Made by a program: the position numbers and the translations under genes. A DNA stretch of 64,000 nucleotides from JAEINY01 sp942490535 (GTDB lineage: Bacteria; Bacteroidota; Bacteroidia; Bacteroidales; Marinilabiliaceae): positions 806,001 to 870,000 of the forward strand of contig CALNXQ010000005.1 in assembly GCA_942490535.1 (NCBI GenBank). Direction: 5' to 3'. The notes under the pieces are model-generated. The model was not told the origin of the DNA. It was given only the letters and a program-made list of their open reading frames with translations, and searched no databases. Below are positions 42,613 through 49,783 of this stretch, in pieces; the first letter of the stretch is position 1; every line of letters begins with the position of its first letter.

Positions 42613-45021
42613 TTATTGGTTTTCTTTTGGTGTTGACTTTTTTTCAATGGTTAGCTCTTCTAACTCAATGTCCTCATCTTCGTTATATATTTGCAACAAA
42701 GGTTCTTTGAATGTTTTGTTGGTGATGGCCTTTTCAAGTGTTAGTAGTAAAGCCGGTAATAAAATGAGATTTGAAAATAGTGCAATTAGAAGTGTAACTG
42801 CCACTAAAATACCTAATGCAACTGTTCCACCAAACTGAGAGACGCCAAAAATACCAAATCCAAAAAAGAGAATAATGGAGGTGTAAATCATACTTACTCC
42901 GGTTTCTTTGAGTGCTAGAACTACTGCCGCCCGAATGCTCCAATTGGTTTCTGAAAGCTCTTGTCGATATTTAGCCAAGTAGTGAATGGTATCATCCACA
43001 GAAATACCAAAAGCAATACTAAATACCAATATTGTAGATGGTTTGATGGGAATGTTGAAATAGCCCATCAAGGCAGCCGTCATTATTAGCGGAAATAGGT
43101 TAGGGATGAGACTTACCAAAACCATGCGTTTGGAGGAAAACATCCAGGCCATAAAAGATGCAATGAGGACAATTGCCAGCAAAAGACTTGTAAACAGATT
43201 TCGAACCAGATATTCCGTACCTTTAAAGAAAACCACGCTTGCCCCGGTTAATGAGGTGTCATAATTTTTTGATGGAAAAACCGAATCAATCGTACTTCTG
43301 ATTTTTTCATCCAGTTCACCCATGCGGTTTGTGCCCACATCCTTCATTCTAAAACTTAAGCGTGTGCGTTGTTTCAACGAATCAACAAAGGTGTGAACAA
43401 TGTCTGATTGATCTCCAGTTTCGGATTTACCAACGTATGAAAGAATGAAGTTGCGTTCTTGATTTCCTGGAATACCGTAATACTTTTCTTTCCCATTATA
43501 AAAGGCTTGTCTGGCAAATTTTACAACTTCAGTTAGAGAAAGTGGTTTTGAAATCTCGTCCAGCTTTGATAGTTCAGCCTGTAATTTATCCATTCGTTTC
43601 AAGGAACTAGCCTGAACAACTCCATTGGGTTTTTGAGTATCAATCATGATTTCCAATGGCATTAACCCATTGAAGTTTTCTTCGAAGAATTTTAAATCGA
43701 TGTAAAGAGGATCATGATGTGGAATATCATCCAACATATATCCAGTCGTTTTTATTTTTGAGATGCCGAAGATTCCTAATAAAAGCATAACGCCAGCAAT
43801 GCTGTAAATCACGCTTCGGTGGTGGAGTGAAATCTTTACCAGATAATTAACTGCTTTGGAAATAATCTGATTATCCAAATGTTTAATGTGACGTTCCTTG
43901 GGACCATCCAAAAAACTAAAAATGATGGGAATAAGTAGTATGGACATCACAAACACGACTAGTATATTGATGGCAGCAATGACACCAAACTCGACCAATA
44001 TTTTACTGCTGGTAAAGATGAAGGTGGCAAATCCTGAGGCTGTCGTTAAATTGGTTAGAAAGGTTGCATTGCCAATTTTTCGAATAACGCGTTGTAAGGC
44101 TTTAATCTTGTTGCTATGTTTACGGTATTCCTGGTGGTATTTATTAAGTAAGAAAACACAATTAGGAATCCCAATCACGATAATTAGTGGGGGGATCATC
44201 CCTGTCAGGATCGTTATTTTATACCCAAAAAGTGCTTGAATACCAAGTGCCCAAATGACGGCGACAATAACAACAAGCATCGAAAACAGCACAACTTTAA
44301 AAGAACGAAAGAAAAGAAATATGATAACTGCAGTGATTCCAAGAGCCAGGAAAATAAACATGTTTAATTCCCCTTTGATCATTTCGGCGGTGGTTACGCG
44401 TATATAAGGAAGGCCAGAATAATGAATGTCTTTTTTTGTGCTTTGGACATAATGATCTCCAGCACTTCGAATTTCATTAATAAGTTTTACTCGTTCAGGA
44501 CTATGCAAGATTTCGTTATCAAGCGTAATAGCCATTAAATAGGCATCTTTACTCTTGTTGTATAAGATATCCTCGTAGAACGGTAGGGTTTGAAAAATAG
44601 ATTTTAATGAATCTAATTCTGATTGGTAATTGACGTGAGTTGGAAAGATCGGCTCAATTTCAAAAACTTTCTCTGTTGTGTTCTTTTTTAAATTATAGGC
44701 TTGCCCTGCAGAAAAGACAGATTTGACACCTTCAACTTCGAGTAATTTACTCGAAAAGTCTTGCCATGCATTAAAATCAGAGAGTTCAAAAAAATTATCG
44801 TTAGTAATGCCAATGACAACCAGATTTCCCTCGTTTCCAAATACTTCAACAAATGATTCGTATTCAATATACGTAGAATCGTCTTCAGGAAGTAATGGAG
44901 CATATTGATAGGACATTTCAATCTTGCGGGATTGAATGCCCATGAATAGTGTCAATAGAAAGAGAATGGCCAAAATGGCTATGCGATTGCGCAGAATATA
45001 GCGCGCTATTTTAATCCACAT
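42613..45021 (-). CDS. MMPL/RND-family transporter
   Basis: An 802-residue RND-superfamily exporter of the MMPL/HAE3 group. It has the internal duplication of the family: one N-terminal helix, a large periplasmic loop (about 35-215), five helices, then a second helix and loop (about 425-635) and a last set of helices. The conserved membrane Asp pair is visible in SVDDTIHYLAKYRQEL. Substrates in the family are mostly lipids and hydrophobic compounds. A 58-residue cytoplasmic tail is rich in Glu. Next to it are a polyprenyl synthase and a chorismatase-like gene, so export of an aromatic or lipid product is possible but unproven. Confidence 0.87.
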   Translation of the reverse strand: MWIKIARYILRNRIAILAILFLLTLFMGIQSRKIEMSYQYAPLLPEDDSTYIEYESFVEVFGNEGNLVVIGITNDNFFELSDFNAWQDFSSKLLEVEGVKSVFSAGQAYNLKKNTTEKVFEIEPIFPTHVNYQSELDSLKSIFQTLPFYEDILYNKSKDAYLMAITLDNEILHSPERVKLINEIRSAGDHYVQSTKKDIHYSGLPYIRVTTAEMIKGELNMFIFLALGITAVIIFLFFRSFKVVLFSMLVVIVAVIWALGIQALFGYKITILTGMIPPLIIVIGIPNCVFLLNKYHQEYRKHSNKIKALQRVIRKIGNATFLTNLTTASGFATFIFTSSKILVEFGVIAAINILVVFVMSILLIPIIFSFLDGPKERHIKHLDNQIISKAVNYLVKISLHHRSVIYSIAGVMLLLGIFGISKIKTTGYMLDDIPHHDPLYIDLKFFEENFNGLMPLEIMIDTQKPNGVVQASSLKRMDKLQAELSKLDEISKPLSLTEVVKFARQAFYNGKEKYYGIPGNQERNFILSYVGKSETGDQSDIVHTFVDSLKQRTRLSFRMKDVGTNRMGELDEKIRSTIDSVFPSKNYDTSLTGASVVFFKGTEYLVRNLFTSLLLAIVLIASFMAWMFSSKRMVLVSLIPNLFPLIMTAALMGYFNIPIKPSTILVFSIAFGISVDDTIHYLAKYRQELSETNWSIRAAVVLALKETGVSMIYTSIILFFGFGIFGVSQFGGTVALGILVAVTLLIALFSNLILLPALLLTLEKAITNKTFKEPLLQIYNEDEDIELEELTIEKKSTPKENQ

Positions 45022-45080
45022 TTGTTAGTTTATTTAAAATCATGCGAAAATAAGTAAAAGGGATTCCTCACACAATAGAG

Positions 45081-46235
45081 TTAACTTTTCACTGAAGCTA
45101 TTCCCTCTATTTCCACTAATAGATTATCTCGGCATATGTCTGATTGTACAAATGTGTAGTTGGAAGCCGGTAAACATGTTTTTACGAGATGCTCAACAGT
45201 ATTGGCATCCGTTTCATGCTTTACATAGACTCGTACCATATCCAAAATATCAAGAGGTTCACCTTCAATATTATTTGATTGGAGGTTGGTTTTAGTAATC
45301 AATGACTTAATATTTTCGATAGTGTGGGTCGTTTGCGCAGAAATGTCAAGTGATTTAATTGATTCTTCACCTTCAATTGCAGCAGTTCCAGAAATAAATA
45401 TCGTTTCCTGATCCAGGAGGGATACAAAATTGGCCCGTTCAAAAAAGGGAGGTCGTTTCTGTGTTTTGTTTAAAGCATCTCCTTCAAGTACCTTTTCTGA
45501 ATACTTATAAGCATCTTCTTGTACCGGACTTTTTATAGGAGAGATGTTTAAGTTAGTACCGGCGATAAAATCAATGGTTATACCAGCTGTTTTGCACCCA
45601 ATGCCAGTAGCGGAAGGGAAACCTTGTTTGAAAATGGCTGGATCATAATAGAAGGATCGGACTTCATTGAAAATTTGATACCGTTGTAATCTTTGACCGG
45701 CCTGCTTTTCGAGCCCTAACAGATTCTCAATGTAATTCCACTGACGCACGACATTAGAGAAATTCATCTCCTCGTTATCTAGCAGTTGTTCCGCTAAATC
45801 AAAAGCGTGTTGGACGGATAGAAGAAATTGATCAGAAGACGGAAAAGTGATGCCTCCTGAAAAAATAATCTTTTGATCGTTATGTGAAATCAATGTGTAG
45901 CTGTGCCCTTGATACTTTTTATGAGTTATTAATGTTTGCGATAAATCGTCTAGGTAAATTATTTCAATGCTAATTAGTGATCTATTGGAGGATGGTTGTG
46001 ATACAAGACATTGGGCTGGGCATCTGTTTTTAAAGATAGAGTTTAGATTTTGTTCGAAAGAAAAATTGAGCTTTTCCCATTCCTCAATTGATGAAATGGC
46101 AGTAAATGCATTTATTTTTACAATTTGTTGCAGTTTTATTTTTGCTCCGATAATACTTTGTGATAGTTTTTTAGAAAATTCATTTTCCTTAGTTAATGTT
46201 GATGCCTCTGCTTGAGTAGAATAATACTTCATCAT
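45081..46235 (-). CDS. chorismatase-like protein (FkbO/Hyg5/XanB2 family)
   Basis: A 384-residue protein resembling chorismatases, which hydrolyse chorismate to dihydroxycyclohexadiene acids or hydroxybenzoates and are built from two RidA-like halves. Family-like stretches are VVRQWNYIENLLG, RYQIFNEVRSFYYD, FPSATGIGCKT and, in the C-terminal half, FISGTAAIEGEES and MVRVYVKHETDANTVEHLV. The N-terminal 100 residues are divergent. XanB2 relatives supply 3- or 4-hydroxybenzoate for pigments; a pigment or aryl lipid precursor is conceivable here, with the exporter next door. I see no polyketide or pigment genes in the window, so the product is open. The family call is fairly confident; the reaction is not. 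Confidence 0.7.
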   Translation of the reverse strand: MMKYYSTQAEASTLTKENEFSKKLSQSIIGAKIKLQQIVKINAFTAISSIEEWEKLNFSFEQNLNSIFKNRCPAQCLVSQPSSNRSLISIEIIYLDDLSQTLITHKKYQGHSYTLISHNDQKIIFSGGITFPSSDQFLLSVQHAFDLAEQLLDNEEMNFSNVVRQWNYIENLLGLEKQAGQRLQRYQIFNEVRSFYYDPAIFKQGFPSATGIGCKTAGITIDFIAGTNLNISPIKSPVQEDAYKYSEKVLEGDALNKTQKRPPFFERANFVSLLDQETIFISGTAAIEGEESIKSLDISAQTTHTIENIKSLITKTNLQSNNIEGEPLDILDMVRVYVKHETDANTVEHLVKTCLPASNYTFVQSDICRDNLLVEIEGIASVKS

Positions 46236-46301
46236 TTCAAATTTCCCGCAAGTGAATAATTAGTAACGATCGGTTCATCGCTATATTTTTTCGTCTATCG
46301 G

Positions 46302-46309
46302 CAAAGTTA
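46302..46309 (-). promoter_or_regulatory. putative -7 box for the chorismatase-like gene
   Basis: The minus strand reads TAACTTTG, matching TAnnTTTG, 66 bases before the start codon. The 219-base divergent gap to the chemosensory operon contains no clear promoter box for the plus strand that I could match well. Confidence 0.4.
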
Positions 46310-46454
46310 ATCGAATATCCAAGAAGTTTCGTTCTGTGTTTTCCATATTACGAATGGAGCAACTTTAAAAATTATTACTAAAAAGGAAACCAATCCTCTC
46401 AAATCCCGTACCAAGCCTTAATAAGATGTTGAATTTTTGTTAGGATGGATTATT

Positions 46455-46967
46455 ATGAAAAAAATTTTGTTTTTATTGGGGATTCTCATGTTACCCTTAG
46501 CTGCCACCTCCCAGGTGGAGAAATTTAAATCAGTTTTCACACTAAATTTTATTCGTTATATTGGTTGGCCCGAAGAGACTAAACAAGGCGATTTTGTAAT
46601 TGGGGTAGTGCGTGATAGAGAAATGGCTAGTTGGCTGGAAAAACAATCAGAAGGAAAAAAATTCGGATTTCAGAATGTTGTTATTAAGGAGTTTAAGTCT
46701 CCAGAAGAAGTTACAAATTGTCAGGTGATTTATGTGTCTTCCAATGTGAATTTTTCGAAGAGTGCTGCTACTATAGTTAATAAAGTAGGGGGCAAAAATA
46801 CATTAATTATTTCCGAAAGTGAAGGGGCTACTGATTCTGGATCGATGATAAACTTTGTAATTCGGGAAGACAAGCTTAAATTTGAAATCCATAAAGCCAA
46901 TGCAGCCAAGTTTGGACTTCAAATTAGTTCGAAGCTTGAAAGTATGGCCTCGGCAATCAGTTTATAA
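46455..46967 (+). CDS. YfiR family periplasmic protein (DUF4154)
   Basis: A 170-residue exported protein with a signal peptide (MKKILFLLGILMLPLAATSQ). The body matches YfiR/DUF4154: FTLNFIRYIGWPEE near the start and the diagnostic end SMINFVIREDKLKFEIHKAN followed by GLQISSKLESMA. YfiR in Pseudomonas is a periplasmic repressor of the diguanylate cyclase YfiN; Bacteroidota homologues are found near sensor proteins. I chose the ATG at 46455 over an in-frame TTG six codons upstream. It is the first gene of the chemosensory operon, 18 bases before the MCP, so it may bind the MCP's periplasmic domain. That partner is inferred. Confidence 0.86.
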   Translation: MKKILFLLGILMLPLAATSQVEKFKSVFTLNFIRYIGWPEETKQGDFVIGVVRDREMASWLEKQSEGKKFGFQNVVIKEFKSPEEVTNCQVIYVSSNVNFSKSAATIVNKVGGKNTLIISESEGATDSGSMINFVIREDKLKFEIHKANAAKFGLQISSKLESMASAISL

Positions 46968-46985
46968 TGTTATAATGATCATACT

Positions 46986-48680
46986 ATGAAGAATATCAAA
47001 CTTAATATTGCTCAAAAGTTGGGCCTCGGCTTTGGGGTGATATTGGTCTTTATCTTTGCAAATGGGATTTTGACTTTTACTAGTATTTCGAATAGCCGAA
47101 ATCAAAATAAAATTTTGACAGAGGTTTATTCTCCCTCTTCTGATAAGTTAAATGAATTAGCCGGGATGGTAACTAATTCTAAAATGCTTATTCGTAATTG
47201 GGTATTTATTGATAAGCAATCTGGAACCCCTGATAAAATGAAACTTCAGGAACTCCATGAAAAAGATTTTCCGGCCTTACGTGATGATATTAAAAGTTAC
47301 GTTACGGGATGGGAAGAAGGCGATGTTACTCGTGTTGATTCATTGTTTCATAGTGTTGATTCATTATTTCAAATGCAACAGTATATTATGAGTAGTCTAA
47401 GTTCATTCGATGCCTATGAAGACGCCATGGTATTATTTGAAGTGGAACCGCAAGTTCAGGAAGGGGGCGAAGTGATAAATCTGGCTGATGAGTTGATCGA
47501 AGATTTAGAGTTGCTCGCTAATAAGTATATGGAAATGAGCGATGAGGCGCTATTGAAGACGAATAGTAGCTTTTCGTTTTTAAGGTGGTTTATTGGCATA
47601 ATGAGCCTAATCATCATCATTATTTCTGCAGGTACTGCTTATGTTTTGTATAAGGCCATTGTGCATCCCCTTAATAAGGGTGTTGTGTTTGCTCAGGCTA
47701 TCGGCAATGGTGATCTGACAGCTAAAGTCGATGTGCAACAAGATGATGAAATAGGTGACTTGGCCAAGGCATTGGTAAATATGGCTGAAAATCTTAAAAA
47801 AACAGTAGTTTCGATTAAGCACAATGCAAATGATCTGGTTTCAAATAGTTCGCAGCTAAAATCTAGTTCGCTTCAGTTGTCCAAAGGATCCGCTGAACAG
47901 GCTGCATCGGCCGAAGAGGTTTCAACCTCTATTGAAGAGATGGTTGCGAATATTGATCAAAATACGGATAATGCCATTCAAACTGAGAAAATCACTATTG
48001 AAACAGCTAAGGATGTGAATGTGGCTGATGATCTTTCATCACAAGCTGCTAAGGTAATGAAAGAAGTTTCTGGAAAAATCAGTATTATCAGTGATATTGC
48101 CTTTCAAACGAATATTCTTGCCTTGAATGCTGCGGTAGAAGCTGCTAGAGCGGGCGAACATGGACGCGGCTTTTCAGTTGTTGCAGCTGAGGTGCGAAAG
48201 CTTGCTGAGCGAAGTAAAGCTGCTGCTGATGAGATTGTATCATTGGTAAAAATTGGTCTGAAGGTATCTACCGAAGCCGGTGATAAATCCAAAGCGTTGG
48301 TTCCTGATATTGAACAAACAACTCAATTGATTAAAGAAATATCAGCTGCAAGTATGGAGCAAAAGACAGGTGCAGAACAAATTAATCTTGCCATGCAGCA
48401 GCTTAATATGATTACACAGGAGAACGCTTCCTCTTCAGATGAGCTTACTCAAAGTTCTGATTCATTAGCAAACCTAGCTAATAATTTAAAAGCAGCGGTG
48501 AGTTATTTTAAGATTGGTGATGATGACGCTGATACAAATATTGTCGATCAAGGAAATCTGAAAGAAGCGAAAGGGAATAATACCTCTTTTGAAAAACCCA
48601 TTGAAAAAAAGTCGACAGTGACAAATCCTTTTTCTAACTTTGATAAAGAAATGGATTTGGATAATTATGAGAAATTTTAA
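46986..48680 (+). CDS. methyl-accepting chemotaxis protein with C-terminal CheR-type pentapeptide
   Basis: Transmembrane chemoreceptor of 564 residues: TM1 about 12-30, a helical periplasmic sensor (about 31-197), TM2 about 199-222, HAMP (about 223-275), and a signalling hairpin. The hairpin tip IAFQTNILALNAAVEAARAG is the CheA/CheW contact region. After the coiled coil ends (about 515), a flexible linker leads to the last five residues NYEKF, which fit the x-aromatic-x-x-aromatic tether that recruits CheR/CheB in other receptors. It is the only MCP in the cluster. The ligand is unknown; the preceding YfiR-like protein could be a periplasmic partner. Confidence 0.95.
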   Translation: MKNIKLNIAQKLGLGFGVILVFIFANGILTFTSISNSRNQNKILTEVYSPSSDKLNELAGMVTNSKMLIRNWVFIDKQSGTPDKMKLQELHEKDFPALRDDIKSYVTGWEEGDVTRVDSLFHSVDSLFQMQQYIMSSLSSFDAYEDAMVLFEVEPQVQEGGEVINLADELIEDLELLANKYMEMSDEALLKTNSSFSFLRWFIGIMSLIIIIISAGTAYVLYKAIVHPLNKGVVFAQAIGNGDLTAKVDVQQDDEIGDLAKALVNMAENLKKTVVSIKHNANDLVSNSSQLKSSSLQLSKGSAEQAASAEEVSTSIEEMVANIDQNTDNAIQTEKITIETAKDVNVADDLSSQAAKVMKEVSGKISIISDIAFQTNILALNAAVEAARAGEHGRGFSVVAAEVRKLAERSKAAADEIVSLVKIGLKVSTEAGDKSKALVPDIEQTTQLIKEISAASMEQKTGAEQINLAMQQLNMITQENASSSDELTQSSDSLANLANNLKAAVSYFKIGDDDADTNIVDQGNLKEAKGNNTSFEKPIEKKSTVTNPFSNFDKEMDLDNYEKF

Positions 48681-48690
48681 TCAATATGCT

Positions 48691-49002
48691 ATGGATAAGT
48701 TGCCTTACGACATCAAGATAGTTGACGAACAAGAAAAAGTTTCCTTTCGTTTTTCAGGTCAGCTTATTATTAACTATATTGAGAAGATAGTTGAAGAAGT
48801 GAGAGGAAGTATTAATTTAGAGAAAGACTTGGAGATTGTGATCGATAATCCTGAAGCTATCGATATCACATTCATGCAGCTTATTCTTGCATTAAAATTT
48901 ACCTATAGTGATCAGAATCAGGAGATGACTATTTCATCTTCGCTTTCAGAGGAGTTGAAAACCCTCATCAAGAATTCTGGTTTTTACAATGTGCTTAATT
49001 AA
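48691..49002 (+). CDS. STAS-domain protein
   Basis: A 103-residue single-domain protein with the STAS (anti-sigma factor antagonist) fold pattern. The stretch AIDITFMQLILALKF aligns with the usual Asp-Ser-x-Gly-Leu region, and the phospho-acceptor Ser position appears to be Thr. Such proteins are switched by a serine kinase and a PP2C phosphatase, and a SpoIIE phosphatase and a SiaB-like kinase are encoded at the far end of this operon. I prefer the ATG at 48691, 10 bases after the MCP stop; an ATG at 48667 would overlap the MCP gene. Confidence 0.75.
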   Translation: MDKLPYDIKIVDEQEKVSFRFSGQLIINYIEKIVEEVRGSINLEKDLEIVIDNPEAIDITFMQLILALKFTYSDQNQEMTISSSLSEELKTLIKNSGFYNVLN

Positions 49003-49025
49003 AATAATAATAGATCCTTAGAATT

Positions 49026-49391
49026 ATGGCTAAAACAGTTCTTATTGTTGATGATTCTGAAAGTATTCGAGAAGTTGTCAACTTTACACTACAGAATGAA
49101 GGGTACGATGTCTTAGTAGGAGTGGATGGCGAAGATGCCCTTCAATTTTTAGATGGTCGTAACATTGATATTGTCATTACCGACCTTCATATGCCAAACC
49201 TGGATGGCCTTGGGTTAATTCGTAAAATCAGGGAGATGGATGCTTATAAGCACATCCCGATTTTGTTCTTGACTACAGAATCTCAGGCTGCAAAAAAAAT
49301 GGAAGCCAAGCAAGCTGGTGCTACTGGTTGGATTATCAAGCCATTTGTGCCTGCTAAATTGCTTAGTGCTATTTCCCGAGTGTTGCGATGA
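49026..49391 (+). CDS. CheY-like response regulator
   Basis: Single receiver domain of 121 residues. The acidic pair DD9-10 follows LIV, the phospho-acceptor is Asp53 in VITDLHMPN, and the switch Thr and Lys lie in FLTTESQAA and WIIKPF. No output domain. Its stop overlaps the start of the Hpt gene. Likely phosphorylated by the CheA encoded downstream. No flagellar switch gene is in the window, so the target may be the gliding machinery, another enzyme, or the Hpt protein next door. Confidence 0.95.
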   Translation: MAKTVLIVDDSESIREVVNFTLQNEGYDVLVGVDGEDALQFLDGRNIDIVITDLHMPNLDGLGLIRKIREMDAYKHIPILFLTTESQAAKKMEAKQAGATGWIIKPFVPAKLLSAISRVLR

Positions 49392-49783
49392 AAGATAGAA
49401 TAAGAAATATTTTTATTCGCGAGACTTCAAGTGATTTAGCCCTCATTCAAGAGGAATTATTAAATAATGCGAAAGATTTTATGCCATATAAATTAGTGGA
49501 GATGATCTTTCATACTATGCATACCATAAAAGGTTCTGGCCCTATGTTTGGGTTTAACCATTTATCTGATATGGCCTTACCTGTTGAAAAGGTTTATAAG
49601 GAGCTGTACGATGGGGAGGGCTTGACAAGCAGACAATTAGTTGAGAAAACTTCAGATGTTGTTAATTTATTTCAGAAGGCAATATCGGATTGTGACGCAC
49701 ATGTTCCGAATACTATTGAAGAGAGAGCTTTGATGGAGTATTTTAATAATGTTTGTTTATTTAATGCTGGAAGCGATGATTGA
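49388..49783 (+). CDS. stand-alone Hpt-domain protein
   Basis: A 131-residue histidine phosphotransfer protein. The phospho-accepting His45 lies in TMHTIKGSGPMFGF, nearly the same motif as that of the CheA Hpt domain encoded next (AMHSLKGGGAMFGF), which suggests that one arose from the other. It has no kinase domain. It overlaps cheY (ATGA) and cheA. A role as phosphate sink or relay between CheA, CheY and CheB receivers is likely from family knowledge. Confidence 0.88.
   Translation: MKDRIRNIFIRETSSDLALIQEELLNNAKDFMPYKLVEMIFHTMHTIKGSGPMFGFNHLSDMALPVEKVYKELYDGEGLTSRQLVEKTSDVVNLFQKAISDCDAHVPNTIEERALMEYFNNVCLFNAGSDD

Noticed and set aside
45081..46235. Annotation as a simple RidA/YjgF deaminase
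   Set aside because: It is about three times the usual length of RidA and carries chorismatase-like stretches in the middle; RidA similarity is only to the C-terminal half.
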